Assembly (NCBI GenBank): GCA_045430305.1 | Contig: JAILXW010000002.1 | Location: 62,001-126,000, forward strand | Source of the DNA: Agarilytica sp045430305 | GTDB lineage: Bacteria; Pseudomonadota; Gammaproteobacteria; Pseudomonadales; Cellvibrionaceae | Direction of reading: 5' to 3' | DNA: 64,000 bases | Shown here: positions 8,361 to 17,876 of the stretch, piece by piece | How positions within the stretch are numbered: position 1 is the first letter of the stretch | How the letters are laid out: the number at the start of each line of letters is the position of its first letter | The notes under the pieces: generated by a model | Databases searched by the model: none | The model's input: the letters and a program-made list of their open reading frames with translations, nothing else | Told to the model about the DNA's origin: nothing | Program-made: the position numbers and the translations under genes

Positions 8361-10454
8361 TTACGAGCGTGTGTAACGATAAAGCGCTGCGTCTTCAGTG
8401 CCGGCATCAAATAAACATTGGAATTGGTTGCCACTAGTGTTCATAAGGTAGCAGTCATAGCTTTCTAGTTCACCGTCTGCCATTTCGTCAGCACAGCTTT
8501 CGCGTGAGCTTTCTTTGGTAGGGGTGAAGACAATGCGCTGCCCTTCTTCTTTCCAGTTGTATTGGCTTGTGAATACATCACAGCTATCACTTTCATCGCG
8601 TTCAATATAATTACCATTCCCGTCGACGGTCAATATTTCTTGCCCGGCCATTTGCCATTGGCAATTTTCATCGAGGTATTCGACTTGATGCTGGCCCACA
8701 AGTGCGGCTTTTGAGTGTGTAACAGTATCGAGCGTCATGCTTGATCTGAATTCTAGGCCGTTATCGGAACTGTCGGTGACCATAAGTAAATCCATTGGCA
8801 TGGTAGAAAAAATATGACGCAGTTCTTCGTTACTAATGCATCTTGCGGCTGAACTTATGCCGGCTGTATTCGTAATGCCAGAGATTTTGGAAAATTGACG
8901 ATAGTTAATACCAAAACTGCTTAAACCATTTGTTTCCAGAACTTCAGTTTCTAGCGCTGCAGCGCTATCACTTAAGTCTTCTGTATATACGACGAAGTGA
9001 TTACCTTTTATTGCGGCAGATATTTTACTGTTGACGGGTAGCATCGCTAAGGGCACTTCTACCGGCGTTCCATCTGCAGGAATTTGTAAGCCTGACAGCA
9101 TTGGAATCATGCTAGTCATGCCCGCGATAGTCTGTGGGCTTTCGCTAGCAACACTCACCAAAGCAGATAGTTTGTTCACCACCATTTGTTGCGGGTTCCA
9201 GTCTAATTCGAAGAGTGAGACTCCGAGACCTTTTATGCCTTGAGCCATACCTAAAAACATCGCCAGCATGGCGGGGTTGCCTTTGCGGGCAAAATCTTGT
9301 GCTTCGTGAAGTTTTTCACATTGAAATTCTGCATTCACGAATTGTGTCCAGAGATTGGTGAGCGCAGGTGTGACCGTTGTGAAATTCACTCCAAAACCTG
9401 CGGTAAATATTTTGTCTTGTATGTCTTTACTGTGTGCAGGTATATGGCCCCGTAAAAGCGAAAGTTCATTTTTGATGTTGGTGTTGGTCAATTCCAACAC
9501 CACATCGAAATCGCCTCGCAACTGTTTGTTTGCATAGCTAAGGTTTTTATAGCCCATAGCTAGGCGAGGCACGCTTGCAGCAAGCGCGGCATAGTCTTTT
9601 TTACAGTTCTCTGACAAGCTCGTAGTGAAATTCGATTTTTGTTCTTCCGGTAATAGGGCATTTAGTTGTTGGCCTAGTGTGCCACTTTCCAGATTCAGCA
9701 GGTTGTCTGCGATACGACTGAAGTGAACAAAGCTAATGAAACTATCTTGGAATTGATACTTATTCTTCAGGTCGTCTATTTCTTTGCTGGTTTTAATCGA
9801 GTTGGGGTGAGGCGCGAGCGCTAAGCGTTGTTGGCGGCTCTGTTCGCTATCGATGCTGCTTAATATTGTGATTGTGGCGATATTATCGTGGTCGTGAATA
9901 GCTAATTTGAATTGGTTGGGAGAATCCTTGGTATCAAATTGCCATGTTTTCACTTCTTGGTTCAGGATGGTCTCGGTTTGATACTGCCAGCCGCTTTCAC
10001 TCACGGAGTTTTCTATTGTTGCCCAAAAGTTTTCGGGGTTGCTTAAGCCAACACGAATGACGGGGAATATACCATCGGTGTATGTCAAAAAAGGGCCTTT
10101 TGCCGAGGTGCCAAAGATGCGCTGCATATCTGTAAATGACTGCAGCTCTCCGTTCATAAAAGGCTTAAATAGTGTAGTGAAAAATCGAGCAGTCGGGGAG
10201 TCTTGATTATCCAGTATTTGAGATACGTGTTTCATTTGGATTTGTTGGCTGGGTGACGAAGCATTGATAGGCATGTTGTTAACAAATTCCAGCAGGTCTT
10301 CGTTATTTTTTGCGCTGAAAAAAATCAGTGTGTCTGCGGGTACGTATGAAAGATGTTCAGCGTCTGAGGCCTTGCGTCCTTTCATTTGGTCTAAGTATAA
10401 AATTGTAGAACCGATCGCTAGTAGTGCGATAACACCGATTATCCATTTGCTCAT
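8361..10454 (-). CDS. large DUF3352-like envelope protein with cysteine-rich C-terminus
   Basis: A 697-residue protein with one N-terminal membrane segment (about residues 4-22), short basic loop, then a predicted periplasmic body. The stretch YVPADTLIFFSA at about residue 37 and alternating hydrophobic strands through the middle resemble DUF3352 proteins, a family of unknown function. The last 115 residues form a distinct region with five cysteines, suggesting a small disulfide-stabilised domain. It is convergent with the AbgT gene with only 17 bases between. No operon partner is clear; the sulfotransferase lies 82 bases upstream on the same strand. Assignment to DUF3352 is tentative. Confidence 0.6.
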   Translation of the reverse strand: MSKWIIGVIALLAIGSTILYLDQMKGRKASDAEHLSYVPADTLIFFSAKNNEDLLEFVNNMPINASSPSQQIQMKHVSQILDNQDSPTARFFTTLFKPFMNGELQSFTDMQRIFGTSAKGPFLTYTDGIFPVIRVGLSNPENFWATIENSVSESGWQYQTETILNQEVKTWQFDTKDSPNQFKLAIHDHDNIATITILSSIDSEQSRQQRLALAPHPNSIKTSKEIDDLKNKYQFQDSFISFVHFSRIADNLLNLESGTLGQQLNALLPEEQKSNFTTSLSENCKKDYAALAASVPRLAMGYKNLSYANKQLRGDFDVVLELTNTNIKNELSLLRGHIPAHSKDIQDKIFTAGFGVNFTTVTPALTNLWTQFVNAEFQCEKLHEAQDFARKGNPAMLAMFLGMAQGIKGLGVSLFELDWNPQQMVVNKLSALVSVASESPQTIAGMTSMIPMLSGLQIPADGTPVEVPLAMLPVNSKISAAIKGNHFVVYTEDLSDSAAALETEVLETNGLSSFGINYRQFSKISGITNTAGISSAARCISNEELRHIFSTMPMDLLMVTDSSDNGLEFRSSMTLDTVTHSKAALVGQHQVEYLDENCQWQMAGQEILTVDGNGNYIERDESDSCDVFTSQYNWKEEGQRIVFTPTKESSRESCADEMADGELESYDCYLMNTSGNQFQCLFDAGTEDAALYRYTRS

Positions 10455-10536
10455 AGTGGCCTCCAGGCGCTTGTTTGTGTTTTATTTCTTAATTTTGTTA
10501 TTTGTGGGCTGGTGTGAAGTGTTTTTAATGTGTTTT

Positions 10537-11187
10537 CTAGAATGTGTAACCTAACATCTCTATATCACGTTTGAAGTGCTGCTTTACTGCTTCAGCTGTG
10601 TCGTCTTCATAATAACTACGATAATCTTTACTTCTGTCGCTTGCCTTGCGTTTATGTGGAAGGGTTATCGAAACGCCAATTTTGTTACACACTTGTTTAA
10701 AATCGTCTTCAAGGTTTTCGTAGCGGCCTGTAAAGTCGACAATTTTATTGCCATGCAGGTCAACAATGTAATCGGTCTGCAGGGAAAGCGATGTGTCGAT
10801 GTGGTATTGGAATTCTCGTTTAGGGTCGAATTTCCACCGCATAAAAGTATTAAAGTCGTCAATGCCGTTCATTACTTCTGGCCTTTCACGCTTAATATGA
10901 TGAAAAGAGCTGACCTGTAAATCCCAGGGGTTACGCACAAAGGCGAATTTAAAAAGTTGTTGGTAGTATTCATCAGGCAGCATTTCTTGTGCAGCAATTG
11001 CATGCGCGTGCCGGGGGAATTTAAGCCCAAGTTTGTGCCCGCTCAGCCCGCTAATTTTATGGGCAGGCCACATGAGATAGTACAGCGGGTCTTTCCAGCG
11101 CAGCGTGTTAAGCGCTGATCGCACGCTGGTGCCGCCTGTTTTTGCGATGTGAACGAATAAAAAATTGTATTTGTTGGAAAGTAGCAT
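10537..11187 (-). CDS. sulfotransferase family protein
   Basis: A 216-residue cytosolic PAPS-dependent sulfotransferase-like protein. The 5'-phosphosulfate loop is visible as AKTGGTS at residues 15-21, and the 3'-phosphate-binding strand and helix as FAFVRNPWDLQVSSF near residues 81-95. The layout is that of the Sulfotransfer_2 group, which modifies glycans. It sits 24 bases downstream of a GT4 glycosyltransferase on the same strand, so the natural reading is that it sulfates a polysaccharide or lipopolysaccharide made by the neighbouring enzymes. The acceptor is unknown. Confidence 0.8.
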   Translation of the reverse strand: MLLSNKYNFLFVHIAKTGGTSVRSALNTLRWKDPLYYLMWPAHKISGLSGHKLGLKFPRHAHAIAAQEMLPDEYYQQLFKFAFVRNPWDLQVSSFHHIKRERPEVMNGIDDFNTFMRWKFDPKREFQYHIDTSLSLQTDYIVDLHGNKIVDFTGRYENLEDDFKQVCNKIGVSITLPHKRKASDRSKDYRSYYEDDTAEAVKQHFKRDIEMLGYTF

Positions 11188-11211
11188 AGCTGTAGTTGTA
11201 TATATTCTTAG

Positions 11212-12348
11212 TTATTCGTTGATGCCCAATACGGTTAAATAATGTTGTGCACTGATTTCTGCTCGATATTCATTAACCGCGCTTGTAAGTGTTTCTGGTG
11301 GCAGAGGGGCATTTAGCACTTCTTGCATCGCTTTTGCTAAGCCTTTGGCATCGCCAACTTCCACTAAGGGGCCAAATTCACCTTCATTGAGTACTTCATT
11401 GGGGCCACTCGGGCAGCGTGTTGAAACACTTGGAGTACCCATCGCGAGCGCTTCAGTCAAAGCGTTGGGGGAGCCTTCCCAGCGTGAAGAGAGCACAAAT
11501 AAGTCTGCTGCTTGCAGCCACGCGTGTACATTTTTTTGAAAGCCTGGTAGCGCGACATCAGCTTGAATTCCAAGAGTTTCAATGTTCGACTCCAAGCTTT
11601 CACGTAATTTCCCTTCGCCCAGAATAATAAGTTTACATTCGCGTTGGGCTCTCACCTTAGCAAAGGCTTCTAGCAGACAGGTAAAATCTTTTTGAATGCT
11701 TAGTCTTCCCACACCCATAATGACCGTGGTTGTCTTGTCTGTCAGCCAGGGGTGGAGTGCTTCATCATCTTGCCGTTTGCTGATCTGCTCGGTAATCACT
11801 GGGTTGCGAATGACCATGACGCGCTCTGGCTCGACCTTGGTAATTTTAAGTGTGTCTTGGGCAACGCCTTCTGAAACTGCGACGATCTTATTTACCTTTG
11901 CATATAAACGTTGCATTGGGGCGGTGCGAAACCATGCGCTTACGCGCGAACGATGCGCGAGTGCCGTCGATAGGTTGGTGCCCAGCCGAGCAACAATGCG
12001 AATATCGCGACCGCTGATGCTTCGAGCAATGACCGCTGCTCGTGTGGCGCGGTCTTTCGCGACCAGCAAGCTTTGAATGGGGGTGTGCTTCATGTAGCGT
12101 GCGAGTTCGGGGATTGCGGTGAGCGTGTGCTGTGATTTTAGGTGGATTACATTCACGTTGGCGGGAATGTCGCTGAAGTGCGGGCCTGAGGCGCGCAGCA
12201 CGAGTAAATCCAGCGTGGGCAAGTGCTTGGCAAATTCACGTACTAAGTTCATCACCATTTTTTCAACGCCCCCAGCACCGGAAAAAGAAATCAATACGGC
12301 AAGCTTAGGGCTTTGAGGTTCGGCGGTCGTGGTGTTTGTGAGGGTCAT
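11212..12348 (-). CDS. GT4 glycosyltransferase (cluster copy A)
   Basis: A 378-residue GT-B fold glycosyltransferase of family 4. The N-terminal domain begins LAVLISFSGAGGVEKMVMNLV near residue 16; the C-terminal nucleotide-sugar domain shows VGRLSIQKDF, LIILGEGKLR, and the EX7E donor-site region in SSRWEGSPNALTEALAMG. It ends with the STRCPSGPNEVL...GPLVEVGD block shared by the other four GT4 proteins in this window. It forms a likely two-gene unit with the sulfotransferase and is divergent from the next GT4, with 166 bases between. Donor and acceptor cannot be told from sequence. Confidence 0.87.
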   Translation of the reverse strand: MTLTNTTTAEPQSPKLAVLISFSGAGGVEKMVMNLVREFAKHLPTLDLLVLRASGPHFSDIPANVNVIHLKSQHTLTAIPELARYMKHTPIQSLLVAKDRATRAAVIARSISGRDIRIVARLGTNLSTALAHRSRVSAWFRTAPMQRLYAKVNKIVAVSEGVAQDTLKITKVEPERVMVIRNPVITEQISKRQDDEALHPWLTDKTTTVIMGVGRLSIQKDFTCLLEAFAKVRAQRECKLIILGEGKLRESLESNIETLGIQADVALPGFQKNVHAWLQAADLFVLSSRWEGSPNALTEALAMGTPSVSTRCPSGPNEVLNEGEFGPLVEVGDAKGLAKAMQEVLNAPLPPETLTSAVNEYRAEISAQHYLTVLGINE

Positions 12349-12514
12349 GGAGGCGCGGGTGTGTGTAGCTTAGTGTTGCGGCTAATGGAGACCGTATTAT
12401 GCACGAATCGATGTCGACATACAGCGGTGGATGCTGTGCTAATATGCGCGAGCTTCACTGATCGCAGCTTTACAAAATTTTATGTCACCAACACATGTGT
12501 ATTCAGGTTAATCG

Positions 12515-13660
12515 ATGAGCCCATCTGAGCCGCCTCGTATCGCCATCTTTTTAGCCACCTCAGGGCAGAGTGGCGTGGATCGCTTTGTCAGGAATTTGAT
12601 CCCAGAGATCGCTCGGCGAGGTTATCTGGTCGATGTGTTATGCGTGCGTAATCATGGCCCTTACCTGGAAAACTTGCCAGACAATGTGAGGCTGGTCGAT
12701 CTGGGTTCGAAGCACGTATATACCTCGATTCCGGCCGTTATTCGTTATTTAAAGCGCTGCAAACCACAGGTGCTCTTTTCGGATAAGGACAAGGTTAACC
12801 GTTCGGCGATTATTGCGCGGTTTTTTGCACGAGTGCGACTAACTCAGGTGGTGCGTGTTGGTTCCACTATTAGTGAGACCTACCGTAATCGTAGTGCTTC
12901 TACCGTGATGCAAATTAAGTTCTCGCTGCGGTATTTGTACCCACATGCACACCGTGTAATTGTACCTTCGACCGGCGCGAAAGAAGATTTGTGTCGCGAG
13001 GCTAAATTACCTGCTTCTCACGTTGAGGCGATCGCAACGCCAGCCATTCCTGATGAAGCGGTACATAATGATTATCCCATTCCTGATCATGCTTGGTTTC
13101 AATCAAAAGAAAAGCCTATCATTTTGGGGGTGGGTGAACTTTCAAAACGTAAAGACTTCGCGACTTTATTGCGCGCTTTTGCCATTGTGCGTCAGTCGTT
13201 GGATTGTCGCTTAGTCATTGTTGGCAAAGGTAAGCAAAAAGAACAACTGCAGGCGTTAGCGAAAGCGCTTGGCGTTGATGAAGACTTCGATTTGCCTGGT
13301 TTTGTAAAAGAGCCCTACCCTTGGCTGTTTCATGCTGATCTTAAAGTCTTGTGCTCGCTCACCGAAGGTATGCCGCTAGTACTAATGGAGGCGCTAGCCA
13401 TGGGTACGCCAGTAGTGGCCACCGATTGCCCAAGTGGGCCGCGCGAAATTTTACAGGGTGGAAAATACGGTGGCCTTGTGCCGATGCAAGATGAAAAAAG
13501 TTTGGCGCAAGCAATTGTTAACGACATACAAGAACCACCGTCACGTAAAACCCTTCGCCAGGCCGCTGAGCCCTATTTGGTATCTAATGCGACGGACGCT
13601 TATCTTCGTTGTATGGGGCTGCCACCACGCTATGAATTTAGCGACGCCCACAAGAATTAA
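12515..13660 (+). CDS. GT4 glycosyltransferase (cluster copy B)
   Basis: A 381-residue GT4 enzyme. The start is ATG at 12515 with AGG seven bases before it. The N-terminus resembles copy A (FLATSGQSGVDRFVRNLI), the C-terminal domain has GVGELSKRKDF, LVIVGKGKQKEQ, and CSLTEGMPLVLMEALAMG followed by the STDCPSGP-type block (here ATDCPSGPREIL). The proline-rich, partly relaxed EX7E region (TEGMPLVLMEA) keeps both glutamates. It is the first gene of a three-gene plus-strand operon, followed after 26 bases by copy C. Role in cell-surface polysaccharide or LPS core is inferred from context. Confidence 0.87.
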   Translation: MSPSEPPRIAIFLATSGQSGVDRFVRNLIPEIARRGYLVDVLCVRNHGPYLENLPDNVRLVDLGSKHVYTSIPAVIRYLKRCKPQVLFSDKDKVNRSAIIARFFARVRLTQVVRVGSTISETYRNRSASTVMQIKFSLRYLYPHAHRVIVPSTGAKEDLCREAKLPASHVEAIATPAIPDEAVHNDYPIPDHAWFQSKEKPIILGVGELSKRKDFATLLRAFAIVRQSLDCRLVIVGKGKQKEQLQALAKALGVDEDFDLPGFVKEPYPWLFHADLKVLCSLTEGMPLVLMEALAMGTPVVATDCPSGPREILQGGKYGGLVPMQDEKSLAQAIVNDIQEPPSRKTLRQAAEPYLVSNATDAYLRCMGLPPRYEFSDAHKN

Positions 13661-13686
13661 ATTCTACAGAGACACAAGAGAAGTAA

Positions 13687-14808
13687 ATGCCTAGTATTTC
13701 CGAACAACAACGGATCGCTATATTAAGCCCGATGGGTCGCCATGGGGGTAGTGCTCACGGCGGCATTACGCCCGTGGTGCTTGGTATAGCGCGAGGTTTT
13801 CGCGAGCACGGTATAGCCGTGGATATGCTGACGCCTTTTGCTGAAGGAGCGGGTAATAAACTCGATGCTTGGGGTTTGGATGTTGGCTTGCATAGCCTGG
13901 CTGGTGGTCGGTGGCAGAGAAGTAGGCGATTAAAGCAGTATTTACGAGAGCATGATTGTGCAGGCTTGATCTGCGCGGGGCACCGGATGAATACGCTTGG
14001 TTGTCAGTTTTCTGCAAGCTCGCTGCCGGTGGTGACGACCGTACACAATAATATGTCGCAGTCACTCGAAGGGAAATCCTTTTTAAAGTCTTTGGGTTTG
14101 CGTAATCAATTAAAGACATGGCAAAAAAAATCCAAAGCTATGGTGGCAGTATCGAATGGTGTCGCGAGTGATTTACAAGAAAACTTTGAACTGGAAAAGG
14201 TTTCTGTGATTCACAATGGTATTGATATTGATTATCTGCGTAAGCAATCACTAGAACATGTTGAGTACCCGTGGTTTGAAGTGGGTGATGAGCCTGTGAT
14301 CGTTGCGGTTGGTCGATTAACCGAACAAAAAGATTTTTCAAATTTGATTCATGCGTTTTCAATATTAAGAAAAAGGCAAAGTGCTAAACTCATCATTTTA
14401 GGTGAAGGTGATTTGAGAATAGCGCTTCAAACCTTAATTGAAGATTTGAACCTGGGTGAAGATGTAGCCTTGCCTGGGTTTGTGAGTAATCCATTCGCTT
14501 ATGTAGCAAAAGCGAATTTATTCTGTTTAAGTTCTGCCTGGGAAGGTTTTGGCAATGTTATTGTGGAAGCGATGGCAGTTGGAACACCGGTCGTTTCGAC
14601 AGACTGCCCAAGCGGCCCAGCCGAAATTCTACAGGGCGGTAAGTTCGGCACGTTAGTGCCAATAAAAGATAGCAGTGCTCTGGCTGATGCGCTTGAGTCG
14701 GGTTTAAATTCTTTACAGCCCGCCCCTGAAGAAGCTGTTGCCCCCTTTGAATGTAAGCAAGTCGCTAAAGCCTACGCAAACTGTTTGGGGTATGAGATAA
14801 ATGCCTGA
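13687..14808 (+). CDS. GT4 glycosyltransferase (cluster copy C)
   Basis: A 373-residue GT4 enzyme. A GGSAHGGITPVVLGIARGF glycine-rich N-terminal loop replaces the GG-VE loop of copies A and B. Later motifs are VAVGRLTEQKDFSNLI, LIILGEGDLR, and SSAWEGFGNVIVEAMAVG with both donor-site glutamates, then STDCPSGPAEIL and GTLVPI. An AAGAGAAG ribosome binding site precedes the ATG at 13687. Its stop overlaps the start of the next gene by 8 bases, so the two are very likely translated together. Specificity unknown. Confidence 0.88.
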   Translation: MPSISEQQRIAILSPMGRHGGSAHGGITPVVLGIARGFREHGIAVDMLTPFAEGAGNKLDAWGLDVGLHSLAGGRWQRSRRLKQYLREHDCAGLICAGHRMNTLGCQFSASSLPVVTTVHNNMSQSLEGKSFLKSLGLRNQLKTWQKKSKAMVAVSNGVASDLQENFELEKVSVIHNGIDIDYLRKQSLEHVEYPWFEVGDEPVIVAVGRLTEQKDFSNLIHAFSILRKRQSAKLIILGEGDLRIALQTLIEDLNLGEDVALPGFVSNPFAYVAKANLFCLSSAWEGFGNVIVEAMAVGTPVVSTDCPSGPAEILQGGKFGTLVPIKDSSALADALESGLNSLQPAPEEAVAPFECKQVAKAYANCLGYEINA

Positions 14809-15748
14809 AGCAGCGGATTTCAGCAAAACGCCCACAATTTCGATCGTTATTCCCGCGTTCAACCGGGCCAATACCCTTGTGCGGAATTTTGAAAGTATTG
14901 CAGCGCAGACGCAGCCTGTTTTCGAAGTAGTGTTAGTGGATGATGGTTCTGTCGACAATACAAAAACATTGGTAACAGAATGGCAGAATCGCGATCTGTT
15001 TTCGCTACGATACTTGTATCAAGAAAACCAAGGCAAGCATATTGCCCACAATACCGGTGTGCAAGCAGCCAAGGGCGAGTTCACTTTTATTTTAGACTCG
15101 GATGATTGGCTACCAGAAGATAGTTTGGAGAGAATTTCGCAGGTTTGGCGAAGTGTTCCAGAAGAGAAGCGCGAAACATTTGCGGGTCTTGAGGGGCATT
15201 GTTGTTTTGCCAATGGTGAAATTGAAGGAACGCCATTTCCGCAGGATGTTTTTGATTCAGATTTCCTCACCATGCGGCGTGATGCCGGAGTAAAAGGAGA
15301 TAAGAAGGCGGTAATCAAAACTTCTGTGCTAAAGGAGTTTCTTTATCCGAAGTTTGAAGGGGAGCGGCATATTCGCCCCTCGCTACTCTGGAAGGAAATT
15401 GCACTAAAATACAAAATTCGTTACGTAAATCAAATTTTTCAGTTCAAAGAGCTGCAGCCGGGAGGTTTGTCTTCTAACCGTTTTTCTCTGCGAATGCGAA
15501 ACCCCAAGGGCTTTACATTCTATTATTTACAAGATGTGAATCGCTTTCAAAAGAAGGCACCCTTTAAAAAACGTTTTGATAGTATGTTGAAGTACTGTCG
15601 CTACGCATTTCATGCCGGAGTAAGTGTTTCTGAGCAAAGATCTGCGGTGCAAAGTTTTGCCCTATGGATGTTGGCGATTCCATTTGCCTATTTAAAATAT
15701 CGCGGTGATAGTAAGCGATTAATCAAAAGTAAGAGTGAACCTAGCTAG
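14801..15748 (+). CDS. GT2 family glycosyltransferase
   Basis: A 315-residue inverting family 2 glycosyltransferase with a GT-A fold. It shows SIVIPAFNRANTLVRNFES at about residues 14-32, VVLVDDGSVDNT at about 44-55, and the DXD-like LDSDDWLPEDS at about 97-107. The C-terminal third is basic and lacks clear membrane helices, so it is probably a peripheral enzyme. It overlaps copy C by 8 bases and is the last gene of that operon. The sequence does not show donor or acceptor. Confidence 0.87.
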   Translation: MPEAADFSKTPTISIVIPAFNRANTLVRNFESIAAQTQPVFEVVLVDDGSVDNTKTLVTEWQNRDLFSLRYLYQENQGKHIAHNTGVQAAKGEFTFILDSDDWLPEDSLERISQVWRSVPEEKRETFAGLEGHCCFANGEIEGTPFPQDVFDSDFLTMRRDAGVKGDKKAVIKTSVLKEFLYPKFEGERHIRPSLLWKEIALKYKIRYVNQIFQFKELQPGGLSSNRFSLRMRNPKGFTFYYLQDVNRFQKKAPFKKRFDSMLKYCRYAFHAGVSVSEQRSAVQSFALWMLAIPFAYLKYRGDSKRLIKSKSEPS

Positions 15749-15774
15749 GGCGGCGCGTTAATACTGCACGACTT

Positions 15775-16230
15775 TTAGGTGTTTTTTTCTAGATCAAGTG
15801 GCAAGTTTTTACGATCTAGCCGGGGTAAATCATAATAGCTTTTCTGCAGTTTTAAATCACTTTGTTCAAACCATTGATAGGCGTCTTCATACGAGTGAAA
15901 GATTTCAACTTGCCAAGATAAATCTTCCGTTAGCATTTTATAAAATGCTGCCATCGCGTTGCCTGTATCGTCTGGCCTAACGACGGTAGCATTTTTAGTG
16001 TGAGGGGTTATCTTAGTTACGGATTTTAATATTGCTACCAGAGTCTTGATGTCATCTTGATCGAGCGCAGAGCGCGTAAGAGAACTCCAATCTCCCAGCA
16101 CAAAATGAGTGTTGTCCAGGCGAGCATCTCCAGAAATTTCTAGCGTAGATTGCATTAGCTCCTCACCGCTTACGACACCTTCGTAGCGGATATGAAGAAA
16201 ATGGAGGTTAAGCCAGTTGAAGTTTACCAA
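15775..16230 (-). CDS. hypothetical STAS/SpoIIAA-like small protein
   Basis: A 151-residue soluble protein. An alternation of short strands and helices (LHFLHIRYEGVVSGEELMQ, then FVLGDWSSLTR, then ATVVRPDDTGNAMAAFYKM and VEIFHSYEDAYQWF) resembles SpoIIAA-like/STAS folds, which often act as regulatory or lipid-binding modules; this is a fold-level guess. The start is TTG at 16230, supported by AAAGG seven bases upstream; the next Met is at residue 26. It is convergent with the GT2 gene. Confidence 0.5.
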   Translation of the reverse strand: MVNFNWLNLHFLHIRYEGVVSGEELMQSTLEISGDARLDNTHFVLGDWSSLTRSALDQDDIKTLVAILKSVTKITPHTKNATVVRPDDTGNAMAAFYKMLTEDLSWQVEIFHSYEDAYQWFEQSDLKLQKSYYDLPRLDRKNLPLDLEKNT

Positions 16231-16421
16231 GAGCAGACCTTTAAAAACTTGTAACCTATAGTTTTGGTCAAAACGTGAACTGCATCAAGGTTTTTTGAAA
16301 ATAAATAGCAATTTTAGCGACAGAATTCTAAGTCACGGCTTTTTTATTTGAAAATATTTAGTGCGCTTGTTGTAAACAATCATTTTCAATTTTCGTTGAA
16401 TCGTACAGAGCGTTACATTTT

Positions 16422-17009
16422 ATGGTTGGCTATCGATTAGATCGTATTTTGCGAGAGATTAGGGCTTGTCAGTTGTGTGCAGCTGTTTTGCCATGTGAAC
16501 CAAGGCCGGTGGTGCAAGCACACACTTCGGCAAAAATTCTCATTGCCGCTCAGGCACCAGGTACAAAAGTTCATGAAACTGGGGTCCCTTTTAATGACCC
16601 TAGTGGAGAGCGTTTGCGAGATTGGATGGGTATCAGTCGAGAAGATTTTTATGACGACAAAATAGTGTCAATTGTGCCAATGGGTTTTTGTTACCCTGGC
16701 AAAGGTAAATCAGGTGATTTACCACCGAGGCCAGAGTGCGCCACTGCGTGGCGTGAAAAAATTTTGTCGCAGTTAACAAATATTCAGCTAAGGGTTGTGA
16801 TTGGGCAATATGCTTTTAAATATCATCTTCCCGAAAGAAAGGGAAATCTGACCGAAGCGGTTCAGCAGTGGCAGCAAGATTGGCCGCATACGCTATTATT
16901 ACCTCACCCTAGCCCTAGGAATAATATTTGGCTCAAGAAAAACCCCTGGTTCGAAGAAGTGATTGTGCCAAAGTTAAAAATGAGGGTTGCAGAAGTTCTA
17001 GCTGGGTGA
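16422..17009 (+). CDS. uracil-DNA glycosylase family protein
   Basis: A 195-residue protein of the UDG-like superfamily. It has a CxxC pair near residue 16 (ACQLC), AAQAPGTKVHETGVPFNDPSGERLRDWMG at about 42-70 in place of motif 1 (GxDPG-type), and LLLPHPSPRNNIWLKKNPWF near residue 155 in place of motif 2. This small subgroup is common in gammaproteobacteria and has not, to my knowledge, been given a clear repair role. It converges on the DUF6279 lipoprotein gene, with 11 bases between. Calling it an active glycosylase would go beyond the sequence. Confidence 0.8.
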   Translation: MVGYRLDRILREIRACQLCAAVLPCEPRPVVQAHTSAKILIAAQAPGTKVHETGVPFNDPSGERLRDWMGISREDFYDDKIVSIVPMGFCYPGKGKSGDLPPRPECATAWREKILSQLTNIQLRVVIGQYAFKYHLPERKGNLTEAVQQWQQDWPHTLLLPHPSPRNNIWLKKNPWFEEVIVPKLKMRVAEVLAG

Positions 17010-17020
17010 AGGGTTGGATA

Positions 17021-17863
17021 TTAGTTTTTGGCGGCCAAGGCCAAACAGTCATCGCGATAGTCGCGCAATTTACGCAGCATTTTATGTCGTTGTTTAGGTG
17101 TTTGGCTGTTGATGAGTTTGGCAATAAGTGCGTAGGTGGTCACTTGGTTTTGATCTATTACTGACTTTAATGCTTCGTCCCATTTATCGCTACGATAAAA
17201 AATAATATCATCGACGAGTTGATCAAGTTTAAGTTTGCCACTGCGGTCGGCGAATGTCGCAGAAAGCTTATCTGACAAGATTTTCTGTTGCTGTAGCGTT
17301 AGGTTTTCATAGTCGAGTAAAGATCGCTCCCATTCGTTAAGCCACACGTTTTGTTCGCTAGTTAGCCTGCCAAAAAATCGACCGATATAATCGAGAAGTT
17401 GGGCTTTCCTCTTCTTGCTCTGTTTCTCTGGGCTGATATCAATATATTTTTTGCGATACTTTTTTCTGTCTTTTTCAAGTTCGCGCACAATCTCTTCGAT
17501 CTGCTGATCAGAGAAGGTCGCCATAAGCATGGTGATGGAGGGCTTTAGGCGTAACATGGATACATCCAGCATGTCTTGAGCGATGTCAGTCTGTTGATAT
17601 ATCCATTCGCCGGTAATGTGCTCTGATTCCAAGTGCGGTATTACGCTATCGATATATTGTGCATAAATTTTAAGTTGGCTGCCCCGGTGCCATTGATGAA
17701 ATTCGTCGAGAGTGTCGTCTAGCAAACGTTTTTGTGAGTGATTGAGTGAGACATAGCTGCCGACATACCATTTCCCGATAACACCAAGAAAATGGTAGGC
17801 CACCTTGATTGAGCAGCCGCTTAGTAGACCTAAACATATGCTAATGATGATGAGTTTTTTCAT
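17021..17863 (-). CDS. DUF6279 family lipoprotein
   Basis: A 280-residue protein with a lipoprotein signal peptide: LGLLSGC, Cys at about residue 17. The body is helical and highly charged, with SLNHSQKRLLDDTLDEFHQWHR at about 41-62, matching the DUF6279 family, whose function is unknown. It is the last gene after lnt on the same strand, 13 bases downstream, and would be a client of Lnt. Confidence 0.75.
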   Translation of the reverse strand: MKKLIIISICLGLLSGCSIKVAYHFLGVIGKWYVGSYVSLNHSQKRLLDDTLDEFHQWHRGSQLKIYAQYIDSVIPHLESEHITGEWIYQQTDIAQDMLDVSMLRLKPSITMLMATFSDQQIEEIVRELEKDRKKYRKKYIDISPEKQSKKRKAQLLDYIGRFFGRLTSEQNVWLNEWERSLLDYENLTLQQQKILSDKLSATFADRSGKLKLDQLVDDIIFYRSDKWDEALKSVIDQNQVTTYALIAKLINSQTPKQRHKMLRKLRDYRDDCLALAAKN

Positions 17864-17876
17864 ATTGATGCAGTGC

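Noticed and set aside
8947..8970. AGCGCTGCAGCGCT palindrome
   Set aside because: It lies inside the coding sequence of the DUF3352-like gene, where Ala/Ser/Leu codons can easily produce it.
13766..14362. Minus-strand frames opposite GT4 copy C
   Set aside because: Antisense to a gene with clear GT4 motifs; no motif or ribosome binding site of their own.
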